A stretch of 42,215 nucleotides of DNA from Bacillota bacterium (GTDB lineage Bacteria > Bacillota > Clostridia > Acetivibrionales > DSM-1351): positions 1 through 42,215 of the forward strand of contig JAFABO010000199.1 of assembly GCA_023426005.1 (NCBI GenBank), read 5' to 3'. Below are positions 24,909 through 33,909 of the stretch, in pieces. A model generated the notes under the pieces. The model saw nothing but the letters and a program-made list of their open reading frames with translations. It had not been told where the DNA came from and did not search any database. The translations under genes and the position numbers were made by a program. Each line of letters opens with the position of its first letter. Within the stretch, counting starts at the first letter, position 1.

Positions 24909-26750
24909 ATGGCTAAAAAGAGAGGTATTCCGGGCCTGTTTTCGCTTTTGACCTATAAAAAACCAAGAGAAGAGGAGAGCTTTTACATCCCTGAAACAAA
25001 AGAGGAGACAAGAAAAGCCAGAAAAATCAGAGGAGTAGAACATAAGGTCAGAGGAATAATAAAGCCGACTCCGGTGTCAATGAGAACTGGAAATAAAGAT
25101 AGGGCCAATGTGCTTGATGGAGAGATATCAAGAGATATTGATGAGAATATAGAGCTTATCAAAAAAGCCTTTAATGCTGAAAGAAACAAGGATATCATTA
25201 TCAGGGAATTCACTGTCGGGGGCAGGCTCAGAGCTTTCATTTCATATATTGACGGCATGGCGGACAGGATTACCATAAACGATTTTATTATTAAACCTCT
25301 GATGATAAAAAGGGGATTTCAAGAGGAGGACTGCAGTCTGGACAGGATTCTCCGGGGAGTTCTTGAAACAAACCAGACCAGCAAAATATCTGGAACAGAG
25401 GAAATGATATATGAGATTCTTGTGGGAAATACATGCCTGTTTGTTGAAGGCTGCGATTACTGCGTATCCAGTGAAACAAAGGGTTATGAAATGCGTGCTG
25501 TGAGTACGCCTCAGACCGAAGGAGTCGTAAGGGGATCCCAGGAAGCTTTTACTGAAAATATGCGCACCAATGTAACCCTGGTCAGGCGCATTGTAAAAAA
25601 TAAGGATCTTACAACGGAATTTTTAAAGATAGGTGCAAGGAATCACAACCAGTGTGCGGTGATGTACATTGAAGGATTAATTAATCCGGCTATAGTCCAG
25701 GAGGTAAAAAGAAGAATAGAGGGTTTGAAAGCCGACTTTATAGCCGGCAGCGGAATGCTGGAGCAATTTATTGAAGAAAATGCCTGGTCAATAGTCCCGA
25801 CTATTCTATCAACAGAAAGACCTGACAGAGCAGCCTCCCACCTTATTGAAGGCAAAGCTGCCATCATTGCAGACGGTACTCCGTTTGCGCTCATAGTGCC
25901 CGTGAGCATTGCATCAATGCTCCACACATCTGAAGACACCACTTTGAGGTGGCAATACGGAACGCTCCTGAGAATTATCAGAATTTTTGCTTTATTTATT
26001 GCGACCTTTATACCGGGACTTTATGTTGCATTAACAAACTTCCACAGGGAAATGATACCCACCGACCTGTTGATTGCAATTGCAAAAGCCCGTGAAAATG
26101 TACCTTTTCCAACTATTATGGAGGTTCTGCTGATGGAAGTATCCTTTGAACTTATCCGGGAAGCAGGTATCAGAATACCCGGAATTATAGGAAATACCAT
26201 AGGCATCATAGGAGCTCTTATTCTGGGACAGGCGGCGGTTCAGGCAAATCTGGTAAGCCCTGTCCTCATCATAATCGTTGCAATAACAGGCCTGGGAAAT
26301 TTTGCGGTGCCCGATTTCAATGTTGCTTTTGCAGCTAGAATTTCCCGGCTGGCCTTTATAATACTGGGTGCATTTCTGGGCTTTTACGGTATTTCACTGG
26401 GAATAGTAGTAGGAGCTGTTATGCTGGCATGTACCAAATCCTTTGGCGTTCCATTGCTGACCTATTTTGCCCCTAAAGTCAGTAACAGCAATGATCTTGT
26501 TATAAGAAGGCCTATATGGATGCAGGAATTCAGGCCGGAAAATGTAAATCCTCTGGACGTTACCAGACAGTCGGAGGTGTCAAGGAAATGGGCAGAAGAG
26601 GCACCTGCTTCGGCTGAGGACCCCGCTGAGGAGGATCAGGAGAGTAAACGGAAGAGCAAAGCTAAAGACAAAGAAACAAGATACGGCAAGAAGAGTCAGG
26701 AAGTCATTGAGGATGAGGAGGATGAGGAAGATGACGACGATCAGGAATAG
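24909..26750 (+). CDS. Spore germinant receptor A subunit (GerA family)
   Basis: A 613-residue subunit of the inner-spore-membrane nutrient receptor. A hydrophilic N-terminal half (about residues 60-290) is followed by the membrane half. Family landmarks are LVRRIVKNKDLTTEFLKIG, MYIEGLINPAIVQEVKRRI, STERPDRAASHLIEGKAAII, LRIIRIFALFIATFIPGLYVAL (in overlapping parts) and ALTNFHREMIPTDLLIAI. The ATG at 24909 follows AAGGAGGAAATT. The last 60 residues form a highly charged tail ending in a long Asp/Glu run, longer than I expect for the family. The tail codons overlap the start of the B-subunit gene by 20 bases. The gene should be expressed in the forespore. Confidence 0.95.
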   Translation: MAKKRGIPGLFSLLTYKKPREEESFYIPETKEETRKARKIRGVEHKVRGIIKPTPVSMRTGNKDRANVLDGEISRDIDENIELIKKAFNAERNKDIIIREFTVGGRLRAFISYIDGMADRITINDFIIKPLMIKRGFQEEDCSLDRILRGVLETNQTSKISGTEEMIYEILVGNTCLFVEGCDYCVSSETKGYEMRAVSTPQTEGVVRGSQEAFTENMRTNVTLVRRIVKNKDLTTEFLKIGARNHNQCAVMYIEGLINPAIVQEVKRRIEGLKADFIAGSGMLEQFIEENAWSIVPTILSTERPDRAASHLIEGKAAIIADGTPFALIVPVSIASMLHTSEDTTLRWQYGTLLRIIRIFALFIATFIPGLYVALTNFHREMIPTDLLIAIAKARENVPFPTIMEVLLMEVSFELIREAGIRIPGIIGNTIGIIGALILGQAAVQANLVSPVLIIIVAITGLGNFAVPDFNVAFAARISRLAFIILGAFLGFYGISLGIVVGAVMLACTKSFGVPLLTYFAPKVSNSNDLVIRRPIWMQEFRPENVNPLDVTRQSEVSRKWAEEAPASAEDPAEEDQESKRKSKAKDKETRYGKKSQEVIEDEEDEEDDDDQE

Positions 26751-27852
26751 GGAAGGTGCCTTCGGAACCTATGAGGCAATCTGCCTTACCTCGACTTTGA
26801 TGATAACAAAAATTTTCTATACCAGTATAGCCGTAATCATTGACATCGAGGGGACGTCAGGCTGGATTGGCACTCTTATCTCCTGTCTGACAAGTCTGGT
26901 GTTGTTCTCTTTGATATATATGTTGATGAAACGCTTCCCCAATAAGGATATTACACAGATATTCGAAGCAGTGCTGGGGCGGTTTGCCGGAAAGGTGCTG
27001 TCTCTGGTATTTTCGGCATATCTTTTATTTTATGCCGCCTCAACTCTCAGGGAGTTTATAGAGATGATAAAGGCGTATAACCTGCCTTACTCACCGCCCA
27101 GCTTATTGATTTTCGGGTTTATAGCAGTGTGCGCAATAGTGGCTTATTATGGTCTGGAGGGGATTGCACGCATATCGGGGATCTTTTTCATACCGGTCAT
27201 TACCGCACTTTTTATTATACTTCTGCTGGCAAGTCCGAATTATACTGTTGACTATATGAAGCCATATCTTGGGTATGGCTTGAAAACGACGGTAGTTACA
27301 GGTCTGCTGAGGTGTTCCGCATACGATGAAGTGCTTATACTGGCCTTTATAATAAATTCCATGCATGGGCTGAGAACCTTCAAAAGGGCCGGATATGCCA
27401 GTATAATTATAACCGGTATCACCTTCAGCACCAACATACTTTGTAATGTACTGGCATTCACATATACCGGGGGGAGGGAAAACCTGTCCGGACTTTTTGA
27501 ATTGTCAAGGGCTATTTATTTCAACAGATTTGTACAGAGAATGGAGTCCATCTTTTTGTTTGCCTGGGTTATTTCTTCGCTGGTGTCGGTGTCAATAGCT
27601 TTCTATTTATCCATAAATATATATACCAAAGCCTTCAGGATTCCGGGGTACAGGCCGATGATATTCCCGTTCAGCTTCCTATTGTTTATGGTGGCCCTCA
27701 TTCCGAAGAATATGTCGGAGGTAGTCCAGCTAAATATTCATTTCATCAGACAGTACAGCGGCTTTTTTATATATCTTGTACCTATATTGGTACTATTTAT
27801 TGCTGTAATATTCCGCAAAAGAGGTGATATGGCAAATGGTAAAAAGAATTAG
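26731..27852 (+). CDS. Spore germinant receptor B subunit (GerB family permease)
   Basis: A 373-residue protein with about ten membrane helices, related to the amino acid/polyamine transporter superfamily; in germinant receptors the B subunit is thought to bind the nutrient. The N-terminus MTTIRNREGAFGTYEAICLT and the segment NYTVDYMKPYLGYGLK are typical. I place the start at 26731, after GAGGAAG within the A-subunit gene; ATGs at 26707-26728 would add only a low-complexity Met/Arg run read from the A subunit's acidic tail. It overlaps the C-subunit gene by 17 bases. Confidence 0.92.
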   Translation: MTTIRNREGAFGTYEAICLTSTLMITKIFYTSIAVIIDIEGTSGWIGTLISCLTSLVLFSLIYMLMKRFPNKDITQIFEAVLGRFAGKVLSLVFSAYLLFYAASTLREFIEMIKAYNLPYSPPSLLIFGFIAVCAIVAYYGLEGIARISGIFFIPVITALFIILLLASPNYTVDYMKPYLGYGLKTTVVTGLLRCSAYDEVLILAFIINSMHGLRTFKRAGYASIIITGITFSTNILCNVLAFTYTGGRENLSGLFELSRAIYFNRFVQRMESIFLFAWVISSLVSVSIAFYLSINIYTKAFRIPGYRPMIFPFSFLLFMVALIPKNMSEVVQLNIHFIRQYSGFFIYLVPILVLFIAVIFRKRGDMANGKKN

Positions 27853-29128
27853 TTTATTGATAATAGTCTGCCTGTTTGTGGGCACTGTCTCCACTGCCTG
27901 TTTTGATGCCGTTGAGGTTGATGATGAGGTTTATGCACTGGTACTTGGCCTTGATAAGGGAATAACAAATAAGATCAGGGTCACCATTCAATACCCCACG
28001 TACAAGACCTCGGGGGGCGGAAGCGGAGGAGGCGGCGGACAGGGAGAAAAAAACGGGGGAATGGGAGGCTCCAATGAAGCTCCCGGAACCAATGTCCATA
28101 CCATTGAAGCCCCATCCGTTCTGGAAGCCCTTGATATGTACGGAATGGCTATATCCAGGAGAGTATCCCTGATGCACATGAAAAATTTAATACTGTCCGA
28201 AGACCTGGTCAAAGAGGGTATACAGCCTTTTCTGGGGCCGCTGGCAAGATACAGACAGGCCAGGAGAGTAGTTAATATAGCGGTGGTAAAAGGGACAGCA
28301 CAGGATTATATTCGAGCCAATACGTCAAATATTGGCGAAAGCTTATCCAAGGCAATGGAGCTGATGTCCGTTCAGGCAGACAATACAAGCTTCTTTCCAA
28401 GAGTCACCTTCTATAATTTTTATACTGCACTGTTGTCCACTTATGAGCAGGGCTTTACCTCATACAGCGGGATCAACGATTTTAAGCAGCTGCCTGAAGG
28501 ACAGCAAAAAACCGAGTCGCCTCTAAACCTTGACAATGGGTTTGAGCCCGGGAGAATTCCCAGATCGGGTGTTGCGAAAAGGGAATTCGCCGGTACTGCC
28601 GTATTTAAAGGAGATAAGATGGTAGGAACCCTGAACTCTGAAGAGACGAGATATTTTCTTATGATTACCGGAAAATTCAAGAGAGGGATAATAGATATTC
28701 AGGACGAGAAATTGCCCGAGTATGTTATTCCTATGGATTTCCGGCTCAGCAGGAAGCCTGTCGTAAAGGGCTATTTTAAAAAAGGGAAGCCTGTTATCAG
28801 TGTGAGTCTTGAGTTGGAGGCGGATATAGGCTCAATACAGAGCAGAATAGATTATGAGGACAGGAAAAAAATTGAAGGTTTGAATGACAGGGCCGAAAAA
28901 TATATCCAGGAAAGAGTAGCACAGGTAATCGGAAAGGTCCAGAATGAGTATAAATCCGATATTTTCGGATTCGGACAAAAATTTGCAGGCTATTTCACTA
29001 CTATTGAGAAGTGGGAAAAGTTTAACTGGAACTCACATTTTCAAGAAGCCCAAGTCAATGTCAAAGCCAACGTAAATATCCGGAGGACGGGGCTTATGTG
29101 GAAATCCTCCAGGGTGACCGACAAGTAG
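27836..29128 (+). CDS. Spore germinant receptor C subunit lipoprotein (GerC family)
   Basis: A 430-residue Ger(x)C lipoprotein. The signal peptide ends at C22 (TVSTAC), where a lipid anchor is expected. Family landmarks are VYALVLGLDKG, MKNLILSEDLVKEGIQPFL and the C-terminal domain with VQNEYKSDIFGFGQKFAGYF. After the first beta strand there is a glycine-rich stretch (about residues 60-85: TSGGGSGGGGGQ and GGMGGSNEAPG) that looks like a flexible linker. The ATG at 27836 follows GAGGTG. It completes an A-B-C operon with overlapping genes, as in Bacillus gerA. Confidence 0.93.
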   Translation: MVKRISLLIIVCLFVGTVSTACFDAVEVDDEVYALVLGLDKGITNKIRVTIQYPTYKTSGGGSGGGGGQGEKNGGMGGSNEAPGTNVHTIEAPSVLEALDMYGMAISRRVSLMHMKNLILSEDLVKEGIQPFLGPLARYRQARRVVNIAVVKGTAQDYIRANTSNIGESLSKAMELMSVQADNTSFFPRVTFYNFYTALLSTYEQGFTSYSGINDFKQLPEGQQKTESPLNLDNGFEPGRIPRSGVAKREFAGTAVFKGDKMVGTLNSEETRYFLMITGKFKRGIIDIQDEKLPEYVIPMDFRLSRKPVVKGYFKKGKPVISVSLELEADIGSIQSRIDYEDRKKIEGLNDRAEKYIQERVAQVIGKVQNEYKSDIFGFGQKFAGYFTTIEKWEKFNWNSHFQEAQVNVKANVNIRRTGLMWKSSRVTDK

Positions 29129-29197
29129 CAGGAATTTGCAAAGATAAAGGAAATACGGCGGGCGGCTGTCCACAAAAGTTTAAATTAAGGAAGACAG

Positions 29198-29374
29198 GTG
29201 ATTCATTTGATTTATATACTTTCAATTTTCATGCTTATGGCAGGGTACTACAGCCTTACCTATGGCGTAAGTCTATGGAGGGACGACCATAAAAGACTTG
29301 GAAGCGTTGGAGTTATACTAATATCGGTCTTTGGTACGTTAATTCCACTTGCATTTATGTTTTTCGAGCGGTAA
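29198..29374 (+). CDS. 58-residue membrane protein at the end of the germination operon
   Basis: A short frame starting at GTG (29198-29200), with AAGGAAG a few bases upstream, encodes 58 residues and ends at TAA 29372-29374. The product (MIHLIYILSIFMLMAGYYSL..., ending LAFMFFER) has two hydrophobic helices around a short charged loop (LWRDDHKRLG). It lies 69 bases after the C-subunit gene on the same strand. Small two-helix proteins are known to accompany germinant receptors (D subunits), so this is a candidate D subunit, but I cannot show homology by eye. Confidence 0.65.
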   Translation: MIHLIYILSIFMLMAGYYSLTYGVSLWRDDHKRLGSVGVILISVFGTLIPLAFMFFER

Positions 29375-29429
29375 TGGCCTAATATGGCCGGTAAATTGGA
29401 GAATCGGATTTAATTTTTGTATCTGCAAT

Positions 29430-30284
29430 TCATATACCTATTTTCTTATAGGTGGAAGGGGAACAGCCTTTTACCGTCTTGAAGGATCTGTTGAAGGTGA
29501 CAATACTGTTGAAACCGACGGTATAGGCTATGTCAGCCATCGACATACCCGAATTTATCAAATAATGTTCAGCCTGCTTGATCCTGTATTCATTCAAGTA
29601 ACGGCTGAAATTTTTTTCTGTAATATCCTTGAATATTCTCGAAAAGTAAAATTCACTGAAGCCTACCGCACTGGCTACATCTGCCAGTGAAATGTCATTC
29701 ATGTAATTTGCCTCGATAAACTTAAAGGCTTCGGACAGCTTATCCAACCCTTGAATTTTCTTTGCCGTGTCAACACTGTTTTGGGGTTTTACCCTGTCCA
29801 TGACATAATTTGAAATAATGGCCAAAATGTCATAAAGCCTGGCACTTAAAAAAAGCTGGTAACTAAAAGCCTTTTTATTGTAGCTGTCAATTATACTTAA
29901 TATTTGAGCTTTCAGGCCGTCATAAAAAGGCAGCTCCTGCCTGCATATTCTAATGGTATTGGATATAAGGGGCTTGATGAAGGTATTGCTCCCCAGGGCA
30001 TTGAAGGCTGATACCTCAAATTGGATGAAAAACCTTCTGCCCTGGTTGTTTTTATTTGAAAAACCGTGAGTATCACCATTTGCTATGAACAGAATATCTC
30101 CCTCATCAAGTGAGATATCACTGTTATTTACAGTGATGTTAAGCGTGTTTTTTTCAACATAAAGCAGTTCAACAGCGGCGTGCCAGTGAACGGGATAAGT
30201 AAAATCCACCTGGTTGTTGTCCTCCAACCTGAAAGGAAATTCTCCGGAAAATATATTCTTTTCGTGCAGACCTTCAACAAACAT
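29430..30284 (-). CDS. AraC family transcriptional regulator with cupin domain
   Basis: A 284-residue regulator. The N-terminal cupin-like sensing domain (about residues 15-140) has HWHAAVELLYVEKN and FIANGDTHGFSN. The C-terminal AraC domain (about 185-284) has two helix-turn-helix units (ISLADVASAVGFSEFYFSRIF and MSMADIAYTVGFNSIVTFNRSF). It is read in the same direction as, and 207 bases downstream of, the GH3 gene and converges with the germination operon. Regulators of this form usually bind a sugar and activate nearby glycosidase genes, so control of the GH3 gene is likely but inferred. Confidence 0.9.
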   Translation of the reverse strand: MFVEGLHEKNIFSGEFPFRLEDNNQVDFTYPVHWHAAVELLYVEKNTLNITVNNSDISLDEGDILFIANGDTHGFSNKNNQGRRFFIQFEVSAFNALGSNTFIKPLISNTIRICRQELPFYDGLKAQILSIIDSYNKKAFSYQLFLSARLYDILAIISNYVMDRVKPQNSVDTAKKIQGLDKLSEAFKFIEANYMNDISLADVASAVGFSEFYFSRIFKDITEKNFSRYLNEYRIKQAEHYLINSGMSMADIAYTVGFNSIVTFNRSFKTVKGCSPSTYKKIGI

Positions 30285-30389
30285 AAATGTGCGGCTCCAT
30301 ACAGTGTATCTATATTAATTGTTTTGAATAAGACAGGCAGTCATATCAAGTATATCATTTTCTGGCCTGATATTGTATGGAAAATTAAC

Positions 30390-30461
30390 TTGACGCGTTG
30401 TGCTGATTAAGTTTATCTGTAAAGTAAAAACAGAATTTCAATATCTAACACAACGCGTCAA
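30390..30461. repeat. 13 bp inverted repeat between GH3 and AraC genes
   Basis: TTGACGCGTTGTG (30390-30402) and CACAACGCGTCAA (30449-30461) are perfect inverted copies, 46 bases apart. Each half holds the palindrome ACGCGT. It may be a paired operator for the AraC gene, or the end of the GH3 transcript, although no T run follows on the minus strand. The plus-strand left arm also happens to form TTGACG-17-TTATCT, a promoter-like pair whose meaning is unclear. Confidence 0.55.
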
Positions 30462-30491
30462 CTTATGTTTGTGCCACTTTTGTTTCTGGCT

Positions 30492-32642
30492 TTATGCCAA
30501 TTCGAAGCAGCCTCTCAGCACCTTGCAGCCTGTCAGGCTGATGCTTCTGGCATCGGGCTGGCTTCCGCCGATATAGACCTCAAAGGTCCCGGGATCCAGA
30601 ATGGAATCGCCTTCATCGGTCACAAGCAGCATATCCTCCGCTGACAAAGTCAGACTTACTTCTTTTTGCTCTCCGGGCTTGAGACTTACTTTCCGGACTC
30701 CTCTGAGCTGCCATCTGGGAGCAGTGACACTGGTTTCAACATCTTTCAGGTATAGCTGTACAACTTCACGGGCTTCCATAGTTCCTGCATTTTTTATTTT
30801 AGCTGTACAGGTAATACTGTCTCCCGGTTTGATTTTATCCGAGGACAGGGTCAAGTCACTGAACTCGAAGCTGGTATAGCCTAAACCATAGCCGAAGGGG
30901 TAAAGTGCTTCATTTTCCATATACTTATAAGTCCTGTTCTTCATGGAGTAGTCGTGGAAATCGGGAAGTTCCTCGGTTGTTCTGTAGAAGGTCACAGGCA
31001 GCTTGCCGCTGGGACTGAATTCTCCGAAAAGCATTTCGGCAATAGCCCGTCCCCCCTGAGCACCGGGATACCATGCCTGAACGAAGGCCGGTACATTTTT
31101 TTCAGCCCAGGTGACGGACAGGGCACTTCCTGACAACAGCACAAGGAGCACCGGTTTGCCGGCCGCCGCTACGGCTTCCAGCAGCTGCTGCTGCAGCCCG
31201 GGAAGGTTCAGGTCGAATTTGTCGCCTGCCCCATATTCGTTTCCGGCATCACCTTCTTCTCCCTCAATGGTTGCGTCAAGTCCGAGACAGAGTACGACAA
31301 CATCTGATTTCTCGGCTGCAGCCACGGCTTCGGCGATTCTGTCGTTTGGCATAGCCAGGCCTTCAACTTTATCCTTATACAGGTGACAGCCCTGGGAATA
31401 ATTTATTCTGACAGTGTCGGGCAGTATTTCGCGGATACCGTCCAGCACTGTGGTATACTGTGACGGAGTTCCAAAATAGTTGCCCATGAGGGCATCCCGG
31501 CTGTCGGCATTGGGACCGATGACGGCAATGGAACTCAAGCCGTCCTTTTTAAGCGGAAGCACGCCGTCATTTTTCAGAAGCACCAGAGATTCTCTTGAGG
31601 CTTTAAGTGCAAGAGCCCTGTGTTCTTCACAGTCAACGATATCATAGGGGGTATCTGCAAAAGGAACATTTTCGGCCTGGTCAAACATACCCAGCTTCAT
31701 ACGGGTCATCATCAGGCGGGTGACCGATTCATCTATCTTTTCTTCGGTAATGAGGCCCTCCTGGTGTGCAATCATCAGATTCAGGTACATATTACCGCAG
31801 TTGGTGTCGCAGCCGTTGTTGACGGCAAGCGCAACTGATTCCGGAGCTGTCTTTGTAACCATGTGATGTTCGTGGAAGTCCTTGATTGCCCAACAGTCTG
31901 AGGTTACATGTCCCTGGAAGCCCCAGTCGTCCCTGAGAATGTCCCGGAGCAGGGTCTTGCTTCCGCAGCAGGGCTCCCCGTTGGTTCTGTTATAGGCACC
32001 CATTACAGCTTCAACCTTTGCATCCTGCACCAGTTTTTTGAAGGCGGGCAGGTAGGTTTCATACATATCCTTCTTTGAGGCTACAGCGTTGAAGCTGTGG
32101 CGCTCTCCCTCGGGGCCGCTGTGTACGGCAAAGTGCTTGGCGCAGGCGGCAGTTTTCAGGTACTTGCCGTCGCTCCCCTGAAGGCCTTCAACAAACTTAA
32201 TGCCAAGCAGGGCGGTGAGATACGGATCTTCTCCATAGGTCTCGTGGCCGCGTCCCCAGCGGGGATCTCTGAAGATGTTGATATTTGGTGACCAGAAGGT
32301 CAGACCCTTGTATATGTCATGGTCATCTCTTCTCTGAAATTCGTGGTACTTTGCCCTTCCCTCGGTGGAAATAACGTCGGCGATCTCAAAGATCAAATCT
32401 TCATCAAAGGTTGCAGCCATACCAATGGCCTGCGGAAAAACAGTTGCTATTCCGGCTCTGGCAACTCCATGCAGCGCCTCGTTCCACCAGTTATAGGAAG
32501 GTATTCCCAAGCGGGGTACTGTCGGAGAGTTGTAGAGCATCTGAGATGTTTTTTCCTCAAGAGTCATTCTGGATACCAGATCCTTGACACGTTCCTCAAA
32601 ACTTAAACTTTCATTCATGTAAGCCGGTTTTTCGTGAGTCAT
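30492..32642 (-). CDS. GH3 beta-xylosidase/beta-glucosidase
   Basis: A 716-residue family 3 glycoside hydrolase. The N-terminal barrel has YNWWNEALHGVAR (residues 50-62, a motif common in beta-xylosidases), DPRWGRGHETYGEDP, CAKHFAVHSGPEGERHSF and the nucleophile D249 in HVTSDCWAI. The C-terminal alpha/beta domain (about 370-590) and a fibronectin-III-like domain (about 630-700) follow. No signal peptide is present, so it works in the cytoplasm. The ATG at 32642 follows GGAGGT with ideal spacing; the open frame further upstream is unsupported. Xylosidase activity is more likely than glucosidase from the NEALHG motif, but GH3 specificity is hard to read from sequence. The AraC regulator downstream probably controls it. 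Confidence 0.92.
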   Translation of the reverse strand: MTHEKPAYMNESLSFEERVKDLVSRMTLEEKTSQMLYNSPTVPRLGIPSYNWWNEALHGVARAGIATVFPQAIGMAATFDEDLIFEIADVISTEGRAKYHEFQRRDDHDIYKGLTFWSPNINIFRDPRWGRGHETYGEDPYLTALLGIKFVEGLQGSDGKYLKTAACAKHFAVHSGPEGERHSFNAVASKKDMYETYLPAFKKLVQDAKVEAVMGAYNRTNGEPCCGSKTLLRDILRDDWGFQGHVTSDCWAIKDFHEHHMVTKTAPESVALAVNNGCDTNCGNMYLNLMIAHQEGLITEEKIDESVTRLMMTRMKLGMFDQAENVPFADTPYDIVDCEEHRALALKASRESLVLLKNDGVLPLKKDGLSSIAVIGPNADSRDALMGNYFGTPSQYTTVLDGIREILPDTVRINYSQGCHLYKDKVEGLAMPNDRIAEAVAAAEKSDVVVLCLGLDATIEGEEGDAGNEYGAGDKFDLNLPGLQQQLLEAVAAAGKPVLLVLLSGSALSVTWAEKNVPAFVQAWYPGAQGGRAIAEMLFGEFSPSGKLPVTFYRTTEELPDFHDYSMKNRTYKYMENEALYPFGYGLGYTSFEFSDLTLSSDKIKPGDSITCTAKIKNAGTMEAREVVQLYLKDVETSVTAPRWQLRGVRKVSLKPGEQKEVSLTLSAEDMLLVTDEGDSILDPGTFEVYIGGSQPDARSISLTGCKVLRGCFELA

Positions 32643-32752
32643 ATTAACCTCCATGAGCCTTATGGCTTTGAGCCGCATAGCGGCCACAAATATTTAATAT
32701 CTGTACTGCTATTTTTACCTTATTCACTAATTAATAATATATCCCAGTTATT

Positions 32753-32780
32753 TTTATATGGCATTTCATTTTTTGTCCAA
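32753..32780 (-). promoter_or_regulatory. Sigma-A type promoter of the GH3 gene
   Basis: On the minus strand TTGGAC (32775-32780) and TATAAA (32753-32758) are 16 bases apart, giving a leader of about 100 bases. Confidence 0.55.
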
Positions 32781-32915
32781 TATTAATCATTTCATGCTGT
32801 AGGCTGTAAGCTAAAATTTTTCAAAAACAAAAGCCGGTCAAATATTGTCGCAGTATATGGTTAAAATATGTGTATCGAAAAAGTGACTGCTATAAAAAAG
32901 ATGGGAGGTGCCGAA

Positions 32916-33815
32916 GTGAAGGAAAGTGATTTTGCTCAGCTGCTGGGCTGTCTGGATATTATACGCAATATGTATGAGCATATAAGGTTTGTGGACCCTG
33001 TAAATTCGAGGGTGATAAACGTGAATGAAAAGAATGAGATCGATACCGAAACTGAAGAAATAAAATGCTACACCTTCTGGGGAAATACAACTGTGTGTAA
33101 AAATTGTATTTCCATGCGTGCTTATATAGAAAATAAATCCTTTGTAAAAATAGATTATAACCCGGATAAAATTGTTATGACAACCGCTGTTCCGGTGGAA
33201 TTAAAGGAGAGACGGGTGGTGGTTGAACTGCTGAAGGATGCCACCGGCAGCCTGATTTTCGAAAACAGGCTGAGCGGTGACATAACAGAGCTGCTTATGA
33301 TGATAGACAATATCAATAATCTGGCTGTAAGAGACGCCCTGACAGGGATATACAACAGAAGGTATATCAATGAGAAACTACCCATAGAGCTGATGTCATC
33401 CATAATCAATAAAAAATTGCTGTCTGTAATAATGATTGATATTGATCACTATAAAAGAGTCAATGATATCTATGGACATCTGGTAGGGGATACGGTATTG
33501 AAGACTCTGACCGAAGTTATCCAGTCCTGCATCAGGAGGGACACCGACTGGCTGGCCCGGTATGGCGGGGAGGAATTTTTAGTGTGCCTCCCCGGAGCGC
33601 CTCTGCGAATGGCGGTTGAAATTGCCGAAAGCATGAGAAAGGCCGTCGAAAGCAGGGTAATTGTGAGCGGCGAGCATGAAATAAAGATAACTGCAAGCTT
33701 TGGAGTGAGCTGCGGAATATATACCATGGACAATAATTATGAGGATGTCATTGAGGAAGCCGATAAAAAGCTCCTTTTGGCCAAACGGAATGGAAGGAAC
33801 AGGGTGGAATGGTGA
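32916..33815 (+). CDS. Diguanylate cyclase (GGDEF) with Cys-containing PAS-like domain
   Basis: A 299-residue protein that should make cyclic di-GMP from GTP. The N-terminal PAS-like region (about residues 1-125) holds C51, C61 and C64 (CYTFWGNTTVCKNC), a possible metal or redox site. The GGDEF domain (about 135-297) has the active-site loop GGEEF at 217-221, the metal-binding D175-region IDIDHYKRVND, and an inhibitory I-site RDTD at 208-211, five residues before the loop, so product inhibition is expected. The start is a GTG at 32916 with GGGAGGTG five bases upstream; the frame is open from 32868 but has no ribosome site there. No membrane helix is visible. Confidence 0.88.
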   Translation: MKESDFAQLLGCLDIIRNMYEHIRFVDPVNSRVINVNEKNEIDTETEEIKCYTFWGNTTVCKNCISMRAYIENKSFVKIDYNPDKIVMTTAVPVELKERRVVVELLKDATGSLIFENRLSGDITELLMMIDNINNLAVRDALTGIYNRRYINEKLPIELMSSIINKKLLSVIMIDIDHYKRVNDIYGHLVGDTVLKTLTEVIQSCIRRDTDWLARYGGEEFLVCLPGAPLRMAVEIAESMRKAVESRVIVSGEHEIKITASFGVSCGIYTMDNNYEDVIEEADKKLLLAKRNGRNRVEW

Positions 33816-33909
33816 TTTTGTTTTGTTATTTAATTATTTGTGTTATTATTTATACTGTTACTGCAATTATACATTTAAATTTACAGCAAATAGGAATGAG
33901 AAAAAATTT

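Noticed and set aside
30285..30491. Possible small gene or sense promoter (TTGACG-17-TTATCT) in this gap
   Set aside because: No frame of useful length follows on the plus strand, and the -35 match is explained by the arm of the inverted repeat.
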